From Zelopaecilomyces penicillatus (taxonomy: Eukaryota; Ascomycota; Sordariomycetes; Hypocreales; Pseudodiploosporaceae), in the NCBI GenBank assembly GCA_005765155.1, contig VCCP01000007.1, positions 496,001-560,000 on the forward strand: DNA of 64,000 nt, read 5' to 3'. Positions within the stretch are counted from its first letter, which is position 1; every line of letters begins with the position of its first letter. Under the pieces are notes generated by a model. It had not been told where the DNA came from, did no database searches, and worked only from the letters and a program-made list of their open reading frames with translations. Of this stretch, positions 43,455 through 58,479 are shown one piece after another. The translations under genes and the position numbers were made by a program.

Positions 43455-45278
43455 TATTAATAATTCTTATTTAATAGGTTATTATATTACCTTAAGTAAT
43501 ATTATTATTTTATAATAGCTCCTTAAATCCCTACCTTATTTAAAAATATTAATTAAAAAGAATTTAAATTAAAAATAAAAATCTTAAAAAAGAAACTTAA
43601 AGATTAATATAAGATATATAAAAAATAAATAAAGATAATTAAGTTTACTATTAAAACCTTATAATTCTAGATTAAATAGCTTCTTAAAAATATAAAAATC
43701 TAAGTAAAATAATATAGATATAAATTAAAAATAGTTATAGTATAAATATATAATAAAAAAGATATTAAAGAAATCTTAAAGCTATAAATATCTAAATCCT
43801 TTAATAGTATTATAAATAAACTTTAAGAATTCCTTATTTAATTTTATACTTTCTTTCTATATTATTTAATATAATTCTAACTTAAATTAATTAAAATAAG
43901 ATATATTATAAAGCTTTTTATTAGAATTATACTTATCTGATTTAAATTAATACTTTAAGATTATATTAATAATACCTTAATAAATACCTTAAAGAAAAAA
44001 ACTAATCTAATCTTTATTAACTATAATATTTTTAAATAATAACTCTTAAATACCTTTAAATTATTAAATAAAAAATAAAAAATTAAATAATATCTATATA
44101 ATCTTATTAAATAAGATCTATCTTAAATTATATTATAAAATTCTAATAAATCTTATTTAAATTATTTAAGAAAGATAAATAAATATATATAGAAACCCTA
44201 TATTATAGACTTAAATTAGAAATTAAGGATAAATTATATAAAAAAGTCTAACCAGACTCCTTTATAGAATATTATATTATAACTATTATTATTAATAATA
44301 GATAATACTTATATTAATAAAAAAAGAAATATAAAGAATAAAACTAAAAATTAATTTACTTTAGATTTTAATTATAATAATAATAATATAAGATAAACTA
44401 TAATTAATAATAAAATAACCCTAATACCCTATTAATTAAAATAGATCTTAATATTATATAATAATAAGATATATTTAAGATTAAATATTATAATTATAAT
44501 AAAATAGGATATTTTATTAAGGATTATTAATAATTAAAATAAAAATAAAAAAACTAGAAATTAATATTTAATATATAATAAAGTATATATATTATAATTA
44601 AAGATAAATAAATCCTAATTATAATAAAATAAAGAGAATAAGGATATAAATAATCTAAAAACTATAAATACCTTATATCTTAATAATTATTAATATTATA
44701 AATTATATTAATCTAATCTAGTACTATTTAATAGAATTAATAACTAGATATAGATATAAATAAAAGAAAGTATTTTAAAGAGATTATAGATTAATAAATA
44801 ATCCTTATTATAAATAATAAAAATATCTTAATTAAAGATAAAATAATAAGTAATAGCTTAAACTCTAGCTTTTTAAAATCTAAGAATAAAAAACCTTTTA
44901 GGATAATTTAATATTATATTATATTATATTTATTATCTAAGAGTATTATTTATAAATATCTTAAGAAAATAATAATTAAGCTTATATAAATATTAAGCTA
45001 TATAAATAAAATTAATTTTTGATTTATAATTATTAAATATATTTATAAATAGATATTAAAAGAAAATCTAAGTATTCCTATTTTAAAAGATTATCTTAAA
45101 AGAGCCTTTATATTAAAAACTAATTATAATAAATATAAAGATAATTATATACTCTTAAACCTTAATTATAATTTTTATAATAAAATTAATTAGATATTAT
45201 ATATTAATTTCTTTTATTTTTAATATTAAAAAGTAAAAATCTAGAATAAATTCTTTTTATATTATATAAAAGTATAAG
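43455..45278 (+). pseudogene. RIP-mutated retrotransposon gag fragment with CCHC zinc knuckle
   Basis: A-rich plus-strand relic. At 44483-44527 the codons read K-Y-Y-N-Y-N-K-I-G-Y-F-I-K-D-Y. Reversing transitions at four positions gives the CX2CX4HX4C spacing of a nucleocapsid zinc knuckle, so all four ligand codons (44486, 44495, 44510, 44525) now encode Tyr. Segment 44690-45262 matches 63421-64000 in inverted orientation, so it belongs to the same Gypsy family as the element at the right edge. Stops are frequent; no function remains. Confidence 0.7.
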
Positions 45279-45720
45279 TGTGATATTTAGTGAATTCCTA
45301 AAAGATAAACCTAATAAAAAGGGTTTATATTAATAAATAAATCAGGGTATTTTAAGTAATATATCGGTTATATAGATAATAGATTTAAAGGATTATAATC
45401 TAGTATCACTAAAATAAATAATAAGGTTAATATAATAATATTATTAATAATTATCTAAGCTATATCTAAAAGAGTGAAAATTAAGGGTATATATATATAT
45501 TATAGATTATAATTTAAATTATAATCCTTATTATTAGATTATACTTAGAATTATAAGCTATCTTATTAGATTATAGTTTTAGGAGTGATTCTAAGTCTAG
45601 GATTATCTTTAGAATTATAATCTAATTCTATATAATTCTAAGCCTCCAGTATATACCTAGTAATATTATAAATTATATAACTAAGGCCTATTATATAACC
45701 TTAGCTATTAGATTATAATA
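45279..45720 (+). repeat. LTR-like sequence, inverted copy B (about 442 bp)
   Basis: Starts TGTGATATTTAG and ends near ATTATAATA (TA possibly from CA). Less mutated than copy A. The related sequence at the right edge lacks this unit at the corresponding point (near 63,400), which supports insertion of a solo LTR into a gag-bearing relic. Confidence 0.75.
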
Positions 45721-46045
45721 TAATATCTCCTTTTTAAAAGGTTTTATCTTTAAGGCTTATAAGTATACCTTTTCTTTCTTTCTTTATATTTATAAGTTAT
45801 AGGATTTATATTATATTAAATTATTTTTTATAATATTAGATTATATTAGGAAATCTTAATATTCTTTAAAGAAGATTATTAAATATTCTATATTAACTAA
45901 AAGTATAGATTTTAATAATAAATTAATAGATATATTATATTCTTATTATTTTAAATAGAAATAATCTTATTATATAGCAGAAAATAATAGCTATTATATA
46001 GCTTATATAAAGTAGGGTTATTTCTATAATAGTATTTTAATAATA
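45721..46045. other. Short A+T linker before the 12.8-kb element
   Basis: About 325 bp of moderately A+T-rich DNA between two repeat systems. The first bases resemble the sequence beyond the empty site at 63.4 kb (AATATC, CTT, AAAAG), suggesting continuation of the interrupted relic. Nothing else is recognised. Confidence 0.4.
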
Positions 46046-46441
46046 TTTTAATAAAAAGAAAACAACATATACAATAACACCAACACCACCTATAGAACTA
46101 TAATATAATTTTAAGGTAATTATATAGCTAGTATAATCCATAAGGATTAAATAGGTAAGAAAAGCTATAAAGCAGCGATATAATAAAATAAACTTAAAAG
46201 ATTAATTAATCATCCTATAATTAATTAAATAAAAAAGATAGCTTTTTAATAGCTAGTCTTTTAAATACACTAGAAAAATTCTTAGGTAAAAGGGGGAAAA
46301 ACTTAAATTAAATAATATCTATCCTATTTAAATAGCCTAGATATAGCTTATCTACTTATATAATTTAATCCCTTTAAATACAGCTTATATAGCTATAGCT
46401 TAATTAATTAATAAGGGAGTATATTTAATCCAGTTATTAAA
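46046..46441 (-). repeat. LTR copy, 3' side of the 12.8-kb element
   Basis: Nearly full-length direct match to 58480-58874, sharing words such as AGCTTATATAGCTATAGCTT and AAAATTCTTAGGTAAAAG. Differences are nearly all C/T or G/A. The adjoining inside sequence reads AGAAGGGTTTT on the minus strand, a possible polypurine tract. Confidence 0.85.
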
Positions 46442-49400
46442 ACCCTTCTAATAAATATTAAAGATAACCCTATTATTAAGTTAGGTAATATTTATAACTA
46501 ATCAAGCAATAATATTTAAATATAACCTTTAGATATCTATATATATATACTTTATTTCTTCTACCTTATTTATTCTTAATTAAGTATTCCCTTAATATTT
46601 AATCCCTTTAACTCTTTTAATATCCCTAAAGTATTTAACTTTATTATTTAATCTATAGATAAAGATATTACTAGTTATATTTATATAGTATAATATTTAG
46701 ATCTATTAGATTAAATAGCTTAAATTATTAAACTATTAAAAAAAGCTTCTATTATCTCCCTAATTTATTAAAGGATCCTTTCTATAATTATTCTATTAGA
46801 ATAAAGACTAATATAATTATTAAAGTATTCGATATATAATATAAACCTTTTAATAAGGAATATATTATTTATCTTTTTAATAAATTTAATAGTTATAGTA
46901 TACCCTGCTACTTTTAAGTATTATAAAGGTAAATTAATATTTATTTAAGTAGTAGTCTCTCCTTTATATCTTATAGATTGAATTAATAGTATATAATATA
47001 GAAAGGGCTAAGGGTTTAATTCCTTTTATTAGCTTTTTTTTTCCTTTTTAGACTTCTTTTTTCTTTATTAAAAGGATTGGTTTATTTATAAGAAAAATAT
47101 TTATTATCTAATTAAAATACCCTGCTTAGATTCCTATTAATAAATTACCTTAAGGTTATAATAATATCCTTAAAAGTATTAATATCCTTGTTTAAGTTAA
47201 TTATAAAAGTATTTAGAGAAGTTAATTTAGCTATCTATTCCTTAAAGGTAATCTGTTTTTAAGGGTTTAAGTATAATATAAGCTATATTAATATAAACTC
47301 TATCTTTTTATTTAATAAATCTTAATTAAATAATCCTTAAGTATCCTTAGTATTACTATATATAAATAAAATAAGCCTAGATAAAAGCTTAAAGATTAAA
47401 TAAATAATAAATAACCTATTCTTATTAGCTCCTAGAGAATACTATTAAGGTATTATTATTTAATTATTATTAGGTTAAGCTATAATTAACTTAGCTTCCT
47501 TAATAATAGTTATATTAATAGTCTTAATTAGCTTAAATCTAATTATCTTATTATACTTAAATTTATTATTTAATTATTATTTAATAATAATTTTAAAGAG
47601 TATAGGTTTTTATATTTTAATAGGGTAAATAGATTATTTTATAATAATCTATATAAATAATATAAATAGGCTATCTTTTATAGATATATAGAAGATTCTA
47701 GAGTTTTTATATAATATAGATAAAGTATATTTATTAATTAAGAATAATATAGCATCTCCTAGATAAGTAAAATAAAATACTTTATCTATACCTTAATTAT
47801 AAATTATTTAATTATTAAGATCCTATAAAATAATATAATAAAAGCTTTATAAATATTTAATTATATTTAATTTATTAATAATAAAATATAATATAATATT
47901 CCTTACTTTAAGTATATAACTAGATATAAACTGGTTTAAACTATTAAATAAGCATTAATCTTTTAATAATAAATAAAAGGAATTATTAAGGAGTAGATAA
48001 AATATATTATTATAAGACTATTTAATCTTATTTAAATCTTCCTTAATCTAATCAAAATAAAAGTAAAATCTAATTAATCCTTTAATAATAATATAAACCT
48101 AGAAAAAAGATAAATAACTATACTCCTAATCTTATACTTATATTATATATAGAATAATAATAAATATAAAGTTATAAAGAAGATTAAGCTTATAAAGTAT
48201 TTACCTTTATAAATATATAAACTCTTTAATATAGTATATTTATTTATTTATTTATAAATCGAAAATATAAAGCTAGCCTTTAAATTGATCCTAAATAAAG
48301 GAATATTAATATATATTCTTATAATTAATAAACTTAATAAAGAATCACTTATTAAATATATTCTTATAAAAAGCAGCTAGCCTATTAAGATAATTATAGG
48401 TATTAAATATTAGTTAATTATAGGATCTAAACTTATATAAAATATTAAAAAGATCTATATATATATAAAAGTATTTCTTTAATTTAAAAATATATATTAC
48501 TTTAAGGGCTATAAATATATTATTAAAGATATTATAAAGTATAATTTAAAATAAAGGGTATAATATAAAATTAATAGCTTAATCTTTATTCTTTAATATA
48601 TATAATAGTTAATAGAGCTTAATTAAATAATCACTCTAGTTCTATCTTTATAGGCCTTAAGGGAATAGCTATATAATAAAGATAAGGCTATATACAGTTA
48701 AATCTAAGGTATCTATATTAAAATTCTAAGGAAGGGTTAATAATAGATTAGACCAGTCTTATTAAGGGACTATAAAATAGGATTACTTAAAAAACCTTAG
48801 ATTTATTATAAATATAATATATTTATTAATATAATTATAAAATAAACCTATACCTCCTTTAAGCTATATTACTCCTATAATAATAATAAGGCTTATATTT
48901 TTAATACTTATTTAAAAGAAAAATATAAATATTCTAGAAGTTCTTTATTATTTTAATATTATATATTAATAAAAAGTTAGGTAAGGATATAATTAAATAA
49001 TAGTAGAGATTAAGGGAATAAAATAAAATAGTATAGGTATTAAAGAAGATAATAAAGATAGAAAAGGGTGATATATATAAGATACCTTTTTATAAAAAAG
49101 AGCTTTATAAATATATAAGGGTTCAAATTAATAACCCTTTATAATTATATATAATCACTTAATTAAAGATACCTTTTATTATAAATAGCTTTTCTTTTAA
49201 AGTATAGCTTTTTATTATATTTAATAATAATTTATAGCTAGTAAATAATATATATTTTTGTTTATATACTTTTTAAAGGGGCTGCCTTCTAGCTCTTATA
49301 ACTTTTCTTTTTTTATCTTATAATTTAGCCCTCTTAACTTTAGGATTATTAATTTATCTTTTATTCTTTTTAGATTATTATTATAGATATTATTTAATTA

Positions 49401-51779
49401 TAGAAATTAATCAAAATAATATTTATTCTTAGCTTTTTAATATTAATTCTATTATAAATATAATTATTCTATATAGTATAATTACTTATAAGATTACCTT
49501 ATTATAAAATAATTATATTAAATTCTTTAATAGTATTAAACTATCCTTTATAATAGAAATAGTAGTAAGTTATAAGGCTTTTCTGGTTTAATACTATTTA
49601 ATCTTTATAAACTAATATTAATTTTTTTTCTTATTTTTAGATTTAGATAATCTTTAAAGTATAGATTCTAGGGAGGGTAAATATAGGCTAGATAAATTAC
49701 CCTTTTTATTATAAGGTATCCTTTACTATTAAATTTATAAAAGATATACCTAGCACTCTTATATAGCTAGCTAAGGGCTGAAATCCTAAATAATATTTCT
49801 AGAAAGACAATCTTTATAATACTTAAGAATATCCTATATTAGAGTTTATTATAAAAACCTAAATACCTTACTTTATATTTATACTAGTTAAAATAAAATA
49901 TATTTATAGATATTTTTTTAATATTTTAATAAAATAGAAAGAGAGGATTTATTCTTTATTTATTAATTATTATAGGATTATTAATTTAATCTTATATTCC
50001 TATTATATATAATCCTTTTTAATTATTATTATAGCTATTAAAGAGTATATTATATAGCTATATTATCTATATATTTTAATCCTAGGTAAGTATAATAGAT
50101 ATTATTTAAATTATAAATAAGATAGATATATAGATTATAGATAGAGAGGATTTTATAGCTATTAATTTAAGCCAGAGGATAAGGGGAAGTAAATAACTTT
50201 CTTAGAAAAGGACTAGATTAAAGACTTAAAGGGACCAGTTATTCCAGATTTCTTAAATATATTTATTATTCCTTATCTATAGAAATATTAATTATTAACT
50301 TTAAGGGTTAAATATATAATAAAACAGGATATAGATAAGATAATAAAGAAAAACCCTAATAGGATTTAATAAATATAAATAGGATTAAATAATTCCTTAA
50401 TTACTAGAATATAGGTTTAGTTTAAAGGGGATAGGATAAATTAGTTTTAGAATAATAGTATTAATTATATAATCTAGATAATTTAGTATTAATAAATAAA
50501 TTAGCTTTTAAAGGTATTAATTAATCTTTTATAAAATAAAATAAAATAATAAAAGAGTATAATTATTATAATATAATATTATAAAATATATCTATAATTA
50601 AATAAAAAAAGGAATTATATAAATAGAAAGATTAAAAAGAGATAATATTATAATACTAAAATAATTTATAAGAACTCCTATTTTTAATAGGAATTTAATA
50701 AGTTTTCTAAAGTAAAAAAAAAGGTTTTAGGTATATAAATACAAGCTTTATTTAATCCTAATTAATATAAGTATAAGATAAATCTAAGAATAGGTCTATA
50801 TTTAAAGGCATAGCAAAATCAAACCAATACAGATTAAGGAAAGATTATAAAAAAATAAGATTAATAAGGACTATTTAATTATTAATATAAGAATAGTTTA
50901 ATTATTATAATTAAGGTTTAGGAGTATTAATTATCTATTATAATTGATTTAGTATAATTAGTTTATATATTAATAGTGGAATATTATATATAAAAAGTAA
51001 AATTTATTATATTTTTTAAGAAATATTATTAAGATCCTCCCTATTAAGGATTTTTAAATAGAATTCAGGCCAGAAAATCCTTAGTTCAAGTATATAAGAA
51101 GTTATATATATATTTAAAGTAAGTATAATTAATATATACTTTTCTAGTATTAAATTAGGCTAGGGATTATAACTTTAAATCAAGATTTAATAGCTAGTAG
51201 TAAATCCAGGAAATCTTCTTTAAGATTAGTATTAAAGTTAAAGTCTTAGGGTATTATTTAATTAATAGGTAAATTAAAGTATATAAAAAGATCTAATAAT
51301 CCTAATCCTCTCTTTTCTTTATATAGTTCTTGTTTATCTTTAGATTTAAAGAGCTATATATTAGTATTAGATATCTATTAATTATACTTATCTTTAATAA
51401 ACTTCTTTAAATAGTTTCTAGAATAGGTCTTATCCAGGAGAATCCTATCTATTATATAAAGTATATATACTTTAATAATATCTGCTTATAAAGCAATCCA
51501 ATATAAACTATACTAATATATTATTATCTTTATTATATAGGATTTATCCTATTTCTTAGGTATATTATATATAAGCATTAGGTTATTTAGTATTAGTTAA
51601 TTATATTCTAACTAAAGTATATATTTATTAATAGTATTTATTCTTATTACTAGCTTCTTTCTAAAATTAATCACCTTTTCTCTAGCCTTTATTATATCTT
51701 CTAATCTTCTTTCTAGTATTCGAATATAAGACTTAAATAAATCCTTAGCATTAATAATAATATCCTAATTAATAAGCCT

Positions 51780-52080
51780 TTATATTAGAAATTTAATTTT
51801 AAATAATAAAATAAAGTTATACCTATATATAAGATAAAAAGTAGAGAAGCTATAGGATAATTTAATTATAATTCTATTTATAAGAATAGCTACTTTAAGA
51901 TATCTTATTTATTTAAAGTCTTTTTCTAATATCTTTATTATTATAAATATAAGGCTTTAATAACTAATTTTAATTATAGAATTAATTATAGGATTATATC
52001 TAGATATTTAAATATATTTTATACCCTAATTAAACAGTATTTAAGGGAGAAGCCCTTTTATTTCAGATCTATTATTAATA
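51780..52080 (-). pseudogene. RIP-mutated Gypsy integrase segment
   Basis: Read on the minus strand, the frame contains GIKYI-stop-ISRYNPIINSII, resembling the integrase block RYGIKHIRISPYNSQANGIV, followed by an echo of the region ending in STGYSPFYLVYG (here SFSTFYLIYRY). Differences are those expected from C-to-T and G-to-A change. It lies downstream of the RT and RNase H echoes. Confidence 0.65.
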
Positions 52081-52999
52081 ACTATATAAAATATAAATCT
52101 ATATTATTATATTAAGGTTATAATAAACCTAATTATAACCCTTAAATTAACCTATTATACCGATTAAACTTCTATCTATCCAATTAAATTATAGTAAGCT
52201 TTTATAAGGAAATTTATACTATAATTAAATAATATATATTATAAATTAAAGTATACTTTTAATATTAGCTGTTTAAGCGATATTAGAATTATTAATTCTT
52301 TACCCTATTATAATATAAACTTTTAATACTTAAGGTAGCAGATTATAATTAAGGAAATATTATTTTATATCTTTCCTTAATAATACCTATTAAAGAGAGT
52401 TTTAAAAATAATTACTTTACTTTTATACCCTTAGGCTATATAATAGCTTATTATTAATTTCTTATAGGTAAATAAATTATTAATAATTAATATAGGATAG
52501 TTTCTTTTATAGATTAGCTTTAATTAAAGTTTCTTATCCTTAATAAAGAATCTTTAAGCTTTTTAATATAGTATCCTGAATTATACTCTATTAAGATTAA
52601 ATAGTCTTTTTAATAAATATAGGAATCTAATAATCTACTAGGATTCTATAGAATATCTAGGTTTTAATATATTTAATTATATTAATTTAAAATATATATT
52701 AATTATATCCTTTAAATCCTCTTTAATTTTAGTATTTATTTAATTAAATAGGTTTAATCCTTTCTAAGAAAATCTATTTATTATATTATTATTTTTCCTA
52801 GGAATATATTTAATAATAAAATCAAATAATATAATATAATTAATCTAATAGGTAATAAAACTACCCAGTATATTATAAATAGCATTATTAAGCTAGTATA
52901 TAAAGATATATATATCTATCTTTAAGATAAATTATATATTATAGATATATCCTTTAAGCCTTTAAAGTATAAAGAGAATAGCCTTATACTCTTATTTTA

Positions 53000-53720
53000 T
53001 TATATTATAGCTATATTTAGCCTTATTCTAATAATCACTTTTAAACCTAATCAGATATTATTATCTATCCAGGACTTATATTAAAACTGCTTTCTATCTT
53101 TTAAGGCTAGTATTTATTATAAATATAATTTCTTTACCCTTCCCAAAGAGATTAAATAATATCAGAATAAGGGTAGTTATTATTATATCCTTAAGCTTGG
53201 TTATTACCTCTGATTATAATCCTCCCTACTTTTAAGGGGCTTCCTTTTATAATAAAATAGTAAAAGAGAGAGTAATAATAATAAAGTTATATATTTAAAT
53301 TTAATAATAGCTAATAAATCCAAGAAAGGCCTTAATATCTATTATATTATAATAGATAAGCTATTCTAGGATCTTAATAATTTTCTTTTTAATTGATTTC
53401 CTTCTAGATATTCTATAAAGGAATCTAATAATAATAATTATATTTTAATAATATTTTAATTTCCCTTTTAATATTATATATTTAGAAAGCTTAATATTAA
53501 AAAGGATTTTATTAAGATTCTATAAATACTTAAGTATATATTTCTATACCCTAAGAAGAATCTTTTTATTATTATAAATAGATTATAGCCTATATATAAT
53601 AATATTATTAAGAAAGGGTTTATAGATATCTAGGATAAGATTAAATAATATTTAAGTTATAATTCTTATAAACTAGATTATAAAATTTATAATACTTTAA
53701 AAGAGTATATATATCCTTAA
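53000..53720 (-). pseudogene. RIP-mutated Gypsy reverse transcriptase / RNase H segment
   Basis: On the minus strand, 53600-53700 reads as INFIIQFIRIIT, then PFLNNI, matching the fungal Gypsy block NSVAQFVRI...PFLDD with both catalytic Asp codons changed to Asn. At 53316-53340 it reads DIKAFLGF, the connection motif, and at about 53110-53145 KEIIFIINTS, the RNase H start (KEI-VETDAS). Several stops derive from CAG/CGA/TGG codons. Confidence 0.72.
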
Positions 53721-56700
53721 AAGACTAATAATAAAAGAAAATATAATAAGATCCCTACTCTTTTCCTTTAATAGGACTTAATTATAGCTAGAAAAGAAAT
53801 CTAATAATAAAAGTATAGTATATATAGAAAAGTCTTTATTAAAGGAATTAATACTAGGAGGAATAAATATATCTCTAAGAATAATAATATTATATTTTAT
53901 AATAGTATTAATTAAATAAAGCTTCTTATCCTTTTTCTTAATAAAGAAATATTAATTCCTATAAAAAATATAAAATTTTTCTAATATATAATTCTTAAAG
54001 TATACCTTTAATAACTTTATAGCTTTTACTTTTAATCCTTATAAAATAAGAATAGAATATACCTATTAGGCTAAATAGGGAATCACTTTAATAACTTAAA
54101 AAGATATAACCAGTAGATTAAATATTCTATTTTCTTTAAATTATTAAAATAAAGCCTATTCTTTATTATAAAGGATCTTTAGAAAAATATTAATCTTCTA
54201 TTAGGTTAATATATCCTTAATTTAAGAAAGGATTTCTTTAAGGTATTCTTTATAGAGTTAGGATCCCTTAGGTATATCAGAGAACTTTAGGGTAATATAT
54301 TTAATAAAGAGTATATCTAGATTGATTCTTCCCTTTACTTTCTTCTATTTCTTCTTTTTCTAAAATAGATTATTATTAAGTATAAATCTATTTAAAGGAA
54401 TATTATTAATAGGGTTAATTTTATTAGCCTTCTTCTTATATAAGATATAAATATATACCTTAAGGGGATTATATAATTAATATATTTCCCTTTTTTTAGA
54501 TTTTTTCTTTTTCTTTAGAAAATCTAATTTAACCTTAACTATTTTTAAAGCTTTAATATACTGCTTTATAGACTTTATCAGTATATACTTAATAATCACC
54601 TTATTATTATCAGAATTAAGCTTTATCAGTATTTCTTTATTATCCTTAAAAAGCTATTCTAGATTAATTAATTCCTTATTATTAATTATACCTCTAGTAA
54701 TATAATTAATATTTAATTTTTTAAGGAATTAGATTTATTTTATTTTTAATAAATAGTACCTATAATAGAAATAATTACTTATACTTATCCTATTTAATAC
54801 TATATATATAAATCTCTGCTTTTCTAAGAATAATTAAATAATAGCTTAGCTATTCTAATAAATAATATCCCTAGAATAAAAAGTATTATAACTCTATCTA
54901 ATACTATATATAGATAAGTGGATATTTAAGTAATTCCTATATAGAATTAAACTTCTATTTCCTTAATTATTTAAATAATCTACCCAGAGAATAATATTAT
55001 TTTAACCTTGATTAGATTATATTTAATCCTATATTTCTTAGCCAATAATTTTAAGATAATATTATCTTTAAAGCCTAAATTAATAAATATATTTATTGCT
55101 TTCCCTTCTTAAGAATTAATCCTAACTTAAATCTTAAATATTTATTATATATTTAATAACTAATAGCTATTTAAATATATTTAAATGATTTTATAAAGTA
55201 TCTTATTAAAAGAGAAGCTTATATTATTATAAAGATTATCTTTAACCGATTCTAGAATATAAAAATAATATAAACCTAATAGATCTATATTATCTTAACC
55301 TTAATCGAATAATATTATTTAATACTAGCTATAATTAAAAGAGGCTTCTTCTTATATCTTAATTATAGCTATAATACTAATATATAGTTATTTAATTAGC
55401 TTATTAAAAAAGGCTTTATTATACCTTATCTATAGATAAACTTAAATTACTTCTATTATATTCTTTAACTTTATTAAAGATATAGGATTATTTAATTTAT
55501 TCCTAGGGATATAAAGGACTTCTATTATATTTTCAATCTAATCTAGTAGATCCTAGCCTATAATTATCCTAAGCTCTAAATCAAAATCAATTAATATATA
55601 AAATAGTATAGCAATTATCTTTATAAATAAGATCTTCTTTAGTTTTAATTAGTGATAAGGAAATCTTATACTTTAATCTATTATTTATAATATATTCTTA
55701 GGTATAATCACTGGATTAAAAGGTATTATTCTATTTAATATTAAGGTAGCCTTAAGAATAGCCTTTTAATATATAATAGTTAGAGGTTTAGTTAACTCTT
55801 TATTATTGCCTTTCTATCTCTTCCTTTTATTAGTATTTATATTAATTATATATATTAATACTATTTAATCCTTTATATCTTTATATTAAAAGAGTAATAT
55901 AAAAGAAATTTAAATTATATTTTTATTAAATATAATATTTAAATATTATAATTTTATAGATTATTATTTAAAGCCTAAATAAAGGATATATTTTTTAAAG
56001 ATTATATTTTTATATTTATTTAATATCTATTTAAAGTATTAAAAGGCTTTAATTTTAATTAAGAGAATAAAAGGTATAACTATATAATCAAAGAAATTAA
56101 TAGCCTAAACTATTATAAACTTTTAATAATATTCTTTTATCTTAAGGAACTACTATATAATAATAGAAGGAATTATACTTTAACCTATAATATATCCTAG
56201 ATTTAATATCTTAATATATAAATTATATATATAAAACCTAAGTTTAATATTATATATTAATTTATTATAATAAAAGGGAAAATAACTTAATAAATTATAA
56301 TATTAATAATTATTCTTATTCTATCTCCCTTAAAGAAGAAGATATTAAAATCCTTATTATTATTAAGATTAAATATTATTTAATTAAATAAAAAACTTAT
56401 TAAGCCTTTATACTATAAATCCTTATTAATATATATATTAATACCTATCTATATTTTAATAATTATTTAAATAATATCTTCTTTAATAGCTATATTAATC
56501 TTAAGGTTATTAATAAGCTTAATTAATTCCTTTATATCTATTAGCTTAGCTTTAAGGGGTATAATCTTAATAATAATTAAAAAGAACTTTTCTTTAGGGT
56601 TAAGATCCTATATAATTAGATTCTTTATTATAGTAATTTAATTAAGTATTATCTTAATAATAATTATATTTATTTAATTCCTAAAACTATTAAAAGTCTT

Positions 56701-58479
56701 ATACTATTTAATAATCAGTCTAATAATCACTTAACTATTAAAATATCCCTAGAGCTATTTATATAGTATCTTCTTAAGTTTATAAGGATTATTAATAGAA
56801 TTTACTTAAATAACCTTAATAAGGAGCCTTACTAATATAATCTTATATAATATATAAAATAATAGTTTTAAATCCTTCTAATTTAAATTATATTAAGAAA
56901 TATAGAATCTATACCTATTAAACTAATCCAGAATATCTTTAATAGACTTTAGGTACTATTATTTAAATACTTTTAAATAATCTTTATATAATCTTAATTA
57001 CTATAAATCTCTTTTAAAGAAATAATTCTTTAATATTTTTTTAGCTTTTACCTATAAAAGATTATAAATAAATCTTTAGATAATATCCTTATAAGTATTA
57101 ATTATATAATATATAAAATAATTATATTTCTCTTTATTAATTATATTATTATCTTTTATTTTAAGCTTATAGCTTAAAAGGTATTTAATAATATTAATCC
57201 TATTAAAATATTTAATAAGCTTAAGGTTAATAGTATATCTTTTAGGTTTATTTATAATAAGGATATCCTTAAGATTATTAAGGAGAATAGTATTAGTTTT
57301 AATAATACTTTATTAAAAACTCTTAATAATATTATCCCTTAGTTAATTAATTAATTATAAGCCTAGTCTATTAAGGGAAGGGCTATTAGAATTTATAATA
57401 GATATTATACTAGATAAAGGAATACTTAAAGTAAGAATATTAGATATAATAGTTTTAGAAATAGTAATTCTAATAATAAAATTAAAGTTATTTAAAGGTC
57501 TTCTTCTTTAATATAAAAAGTATCTACTTAAATTAAGGGCTAGTAATATATTAAGAAGATTAAATAATAATAAAGGCTTTCTATTATAAAGGTATTTAAA
57601 TATCTAGTTTAAAAAGGAGTTATCTTAACTTTTATATAATAATACCTTATTAATTATATCCTAGTATTAATATAAAACCTTTCCTTTAAGAATAAATACT
57701 ATATTTAAATTAAGGATAGTAATTCCTACTTTATTATAATTAAATAATATCTTATTTCTAAAATATTAAGATTACTCCTAAATAGAAAGCTTCTTTAATA
57801 CCAGAGATAAGATCTATAAAAAAAGAAAAAAGATAAAAATATTTCTTAAAATTAATCAAACTATTAAAATACTAACCTATAATATAAAAAAATAAAACCA
57901 AGAATCAATATATAATTAATATTATTTATTATTAATCAGATAATTAATATTAAAAGCTATATAAGCTGATTATCTATAATAATTCTTCCTATACTTATTT
58001 ATATTTTGATTAAGCAAAATTAATAAATTTAGGGTATCTTACCTTTTTAATCTAATATTTAATATATAAATTATTTTTTATATATATTCTAGGTAAAAGC
58101 TTATCTTAGGATTAAATATTTCTTTATTTTTTCTTTTAATAATTTAATATTCTATAGTATTAGATTCTAATAGAAAAGAAATTAATAATATCTTATTATT
58201 TAATTAGGATAGTATATAATATCCTTACTTTATAGATTTTAGGTCTTTTAATAAATAAGCTTAGTTTTTTTATTTCTAGATTTTTAGGCTATTATCCTTA
58301 AAGGTATTTTCTGATTATATTAATTAAAAGATCTTATAAAAATACTTATAATAATTCTTCTTAGACTGGTCCTTATAATAGTTTAAAAGTATCCCTAAAT
58401 ATATTATATTATTAATCTGGTATTAATTAATCCTTTTAATAGTAAAGTAAATAAGATATCCTTTTATCTTGATTATCAG

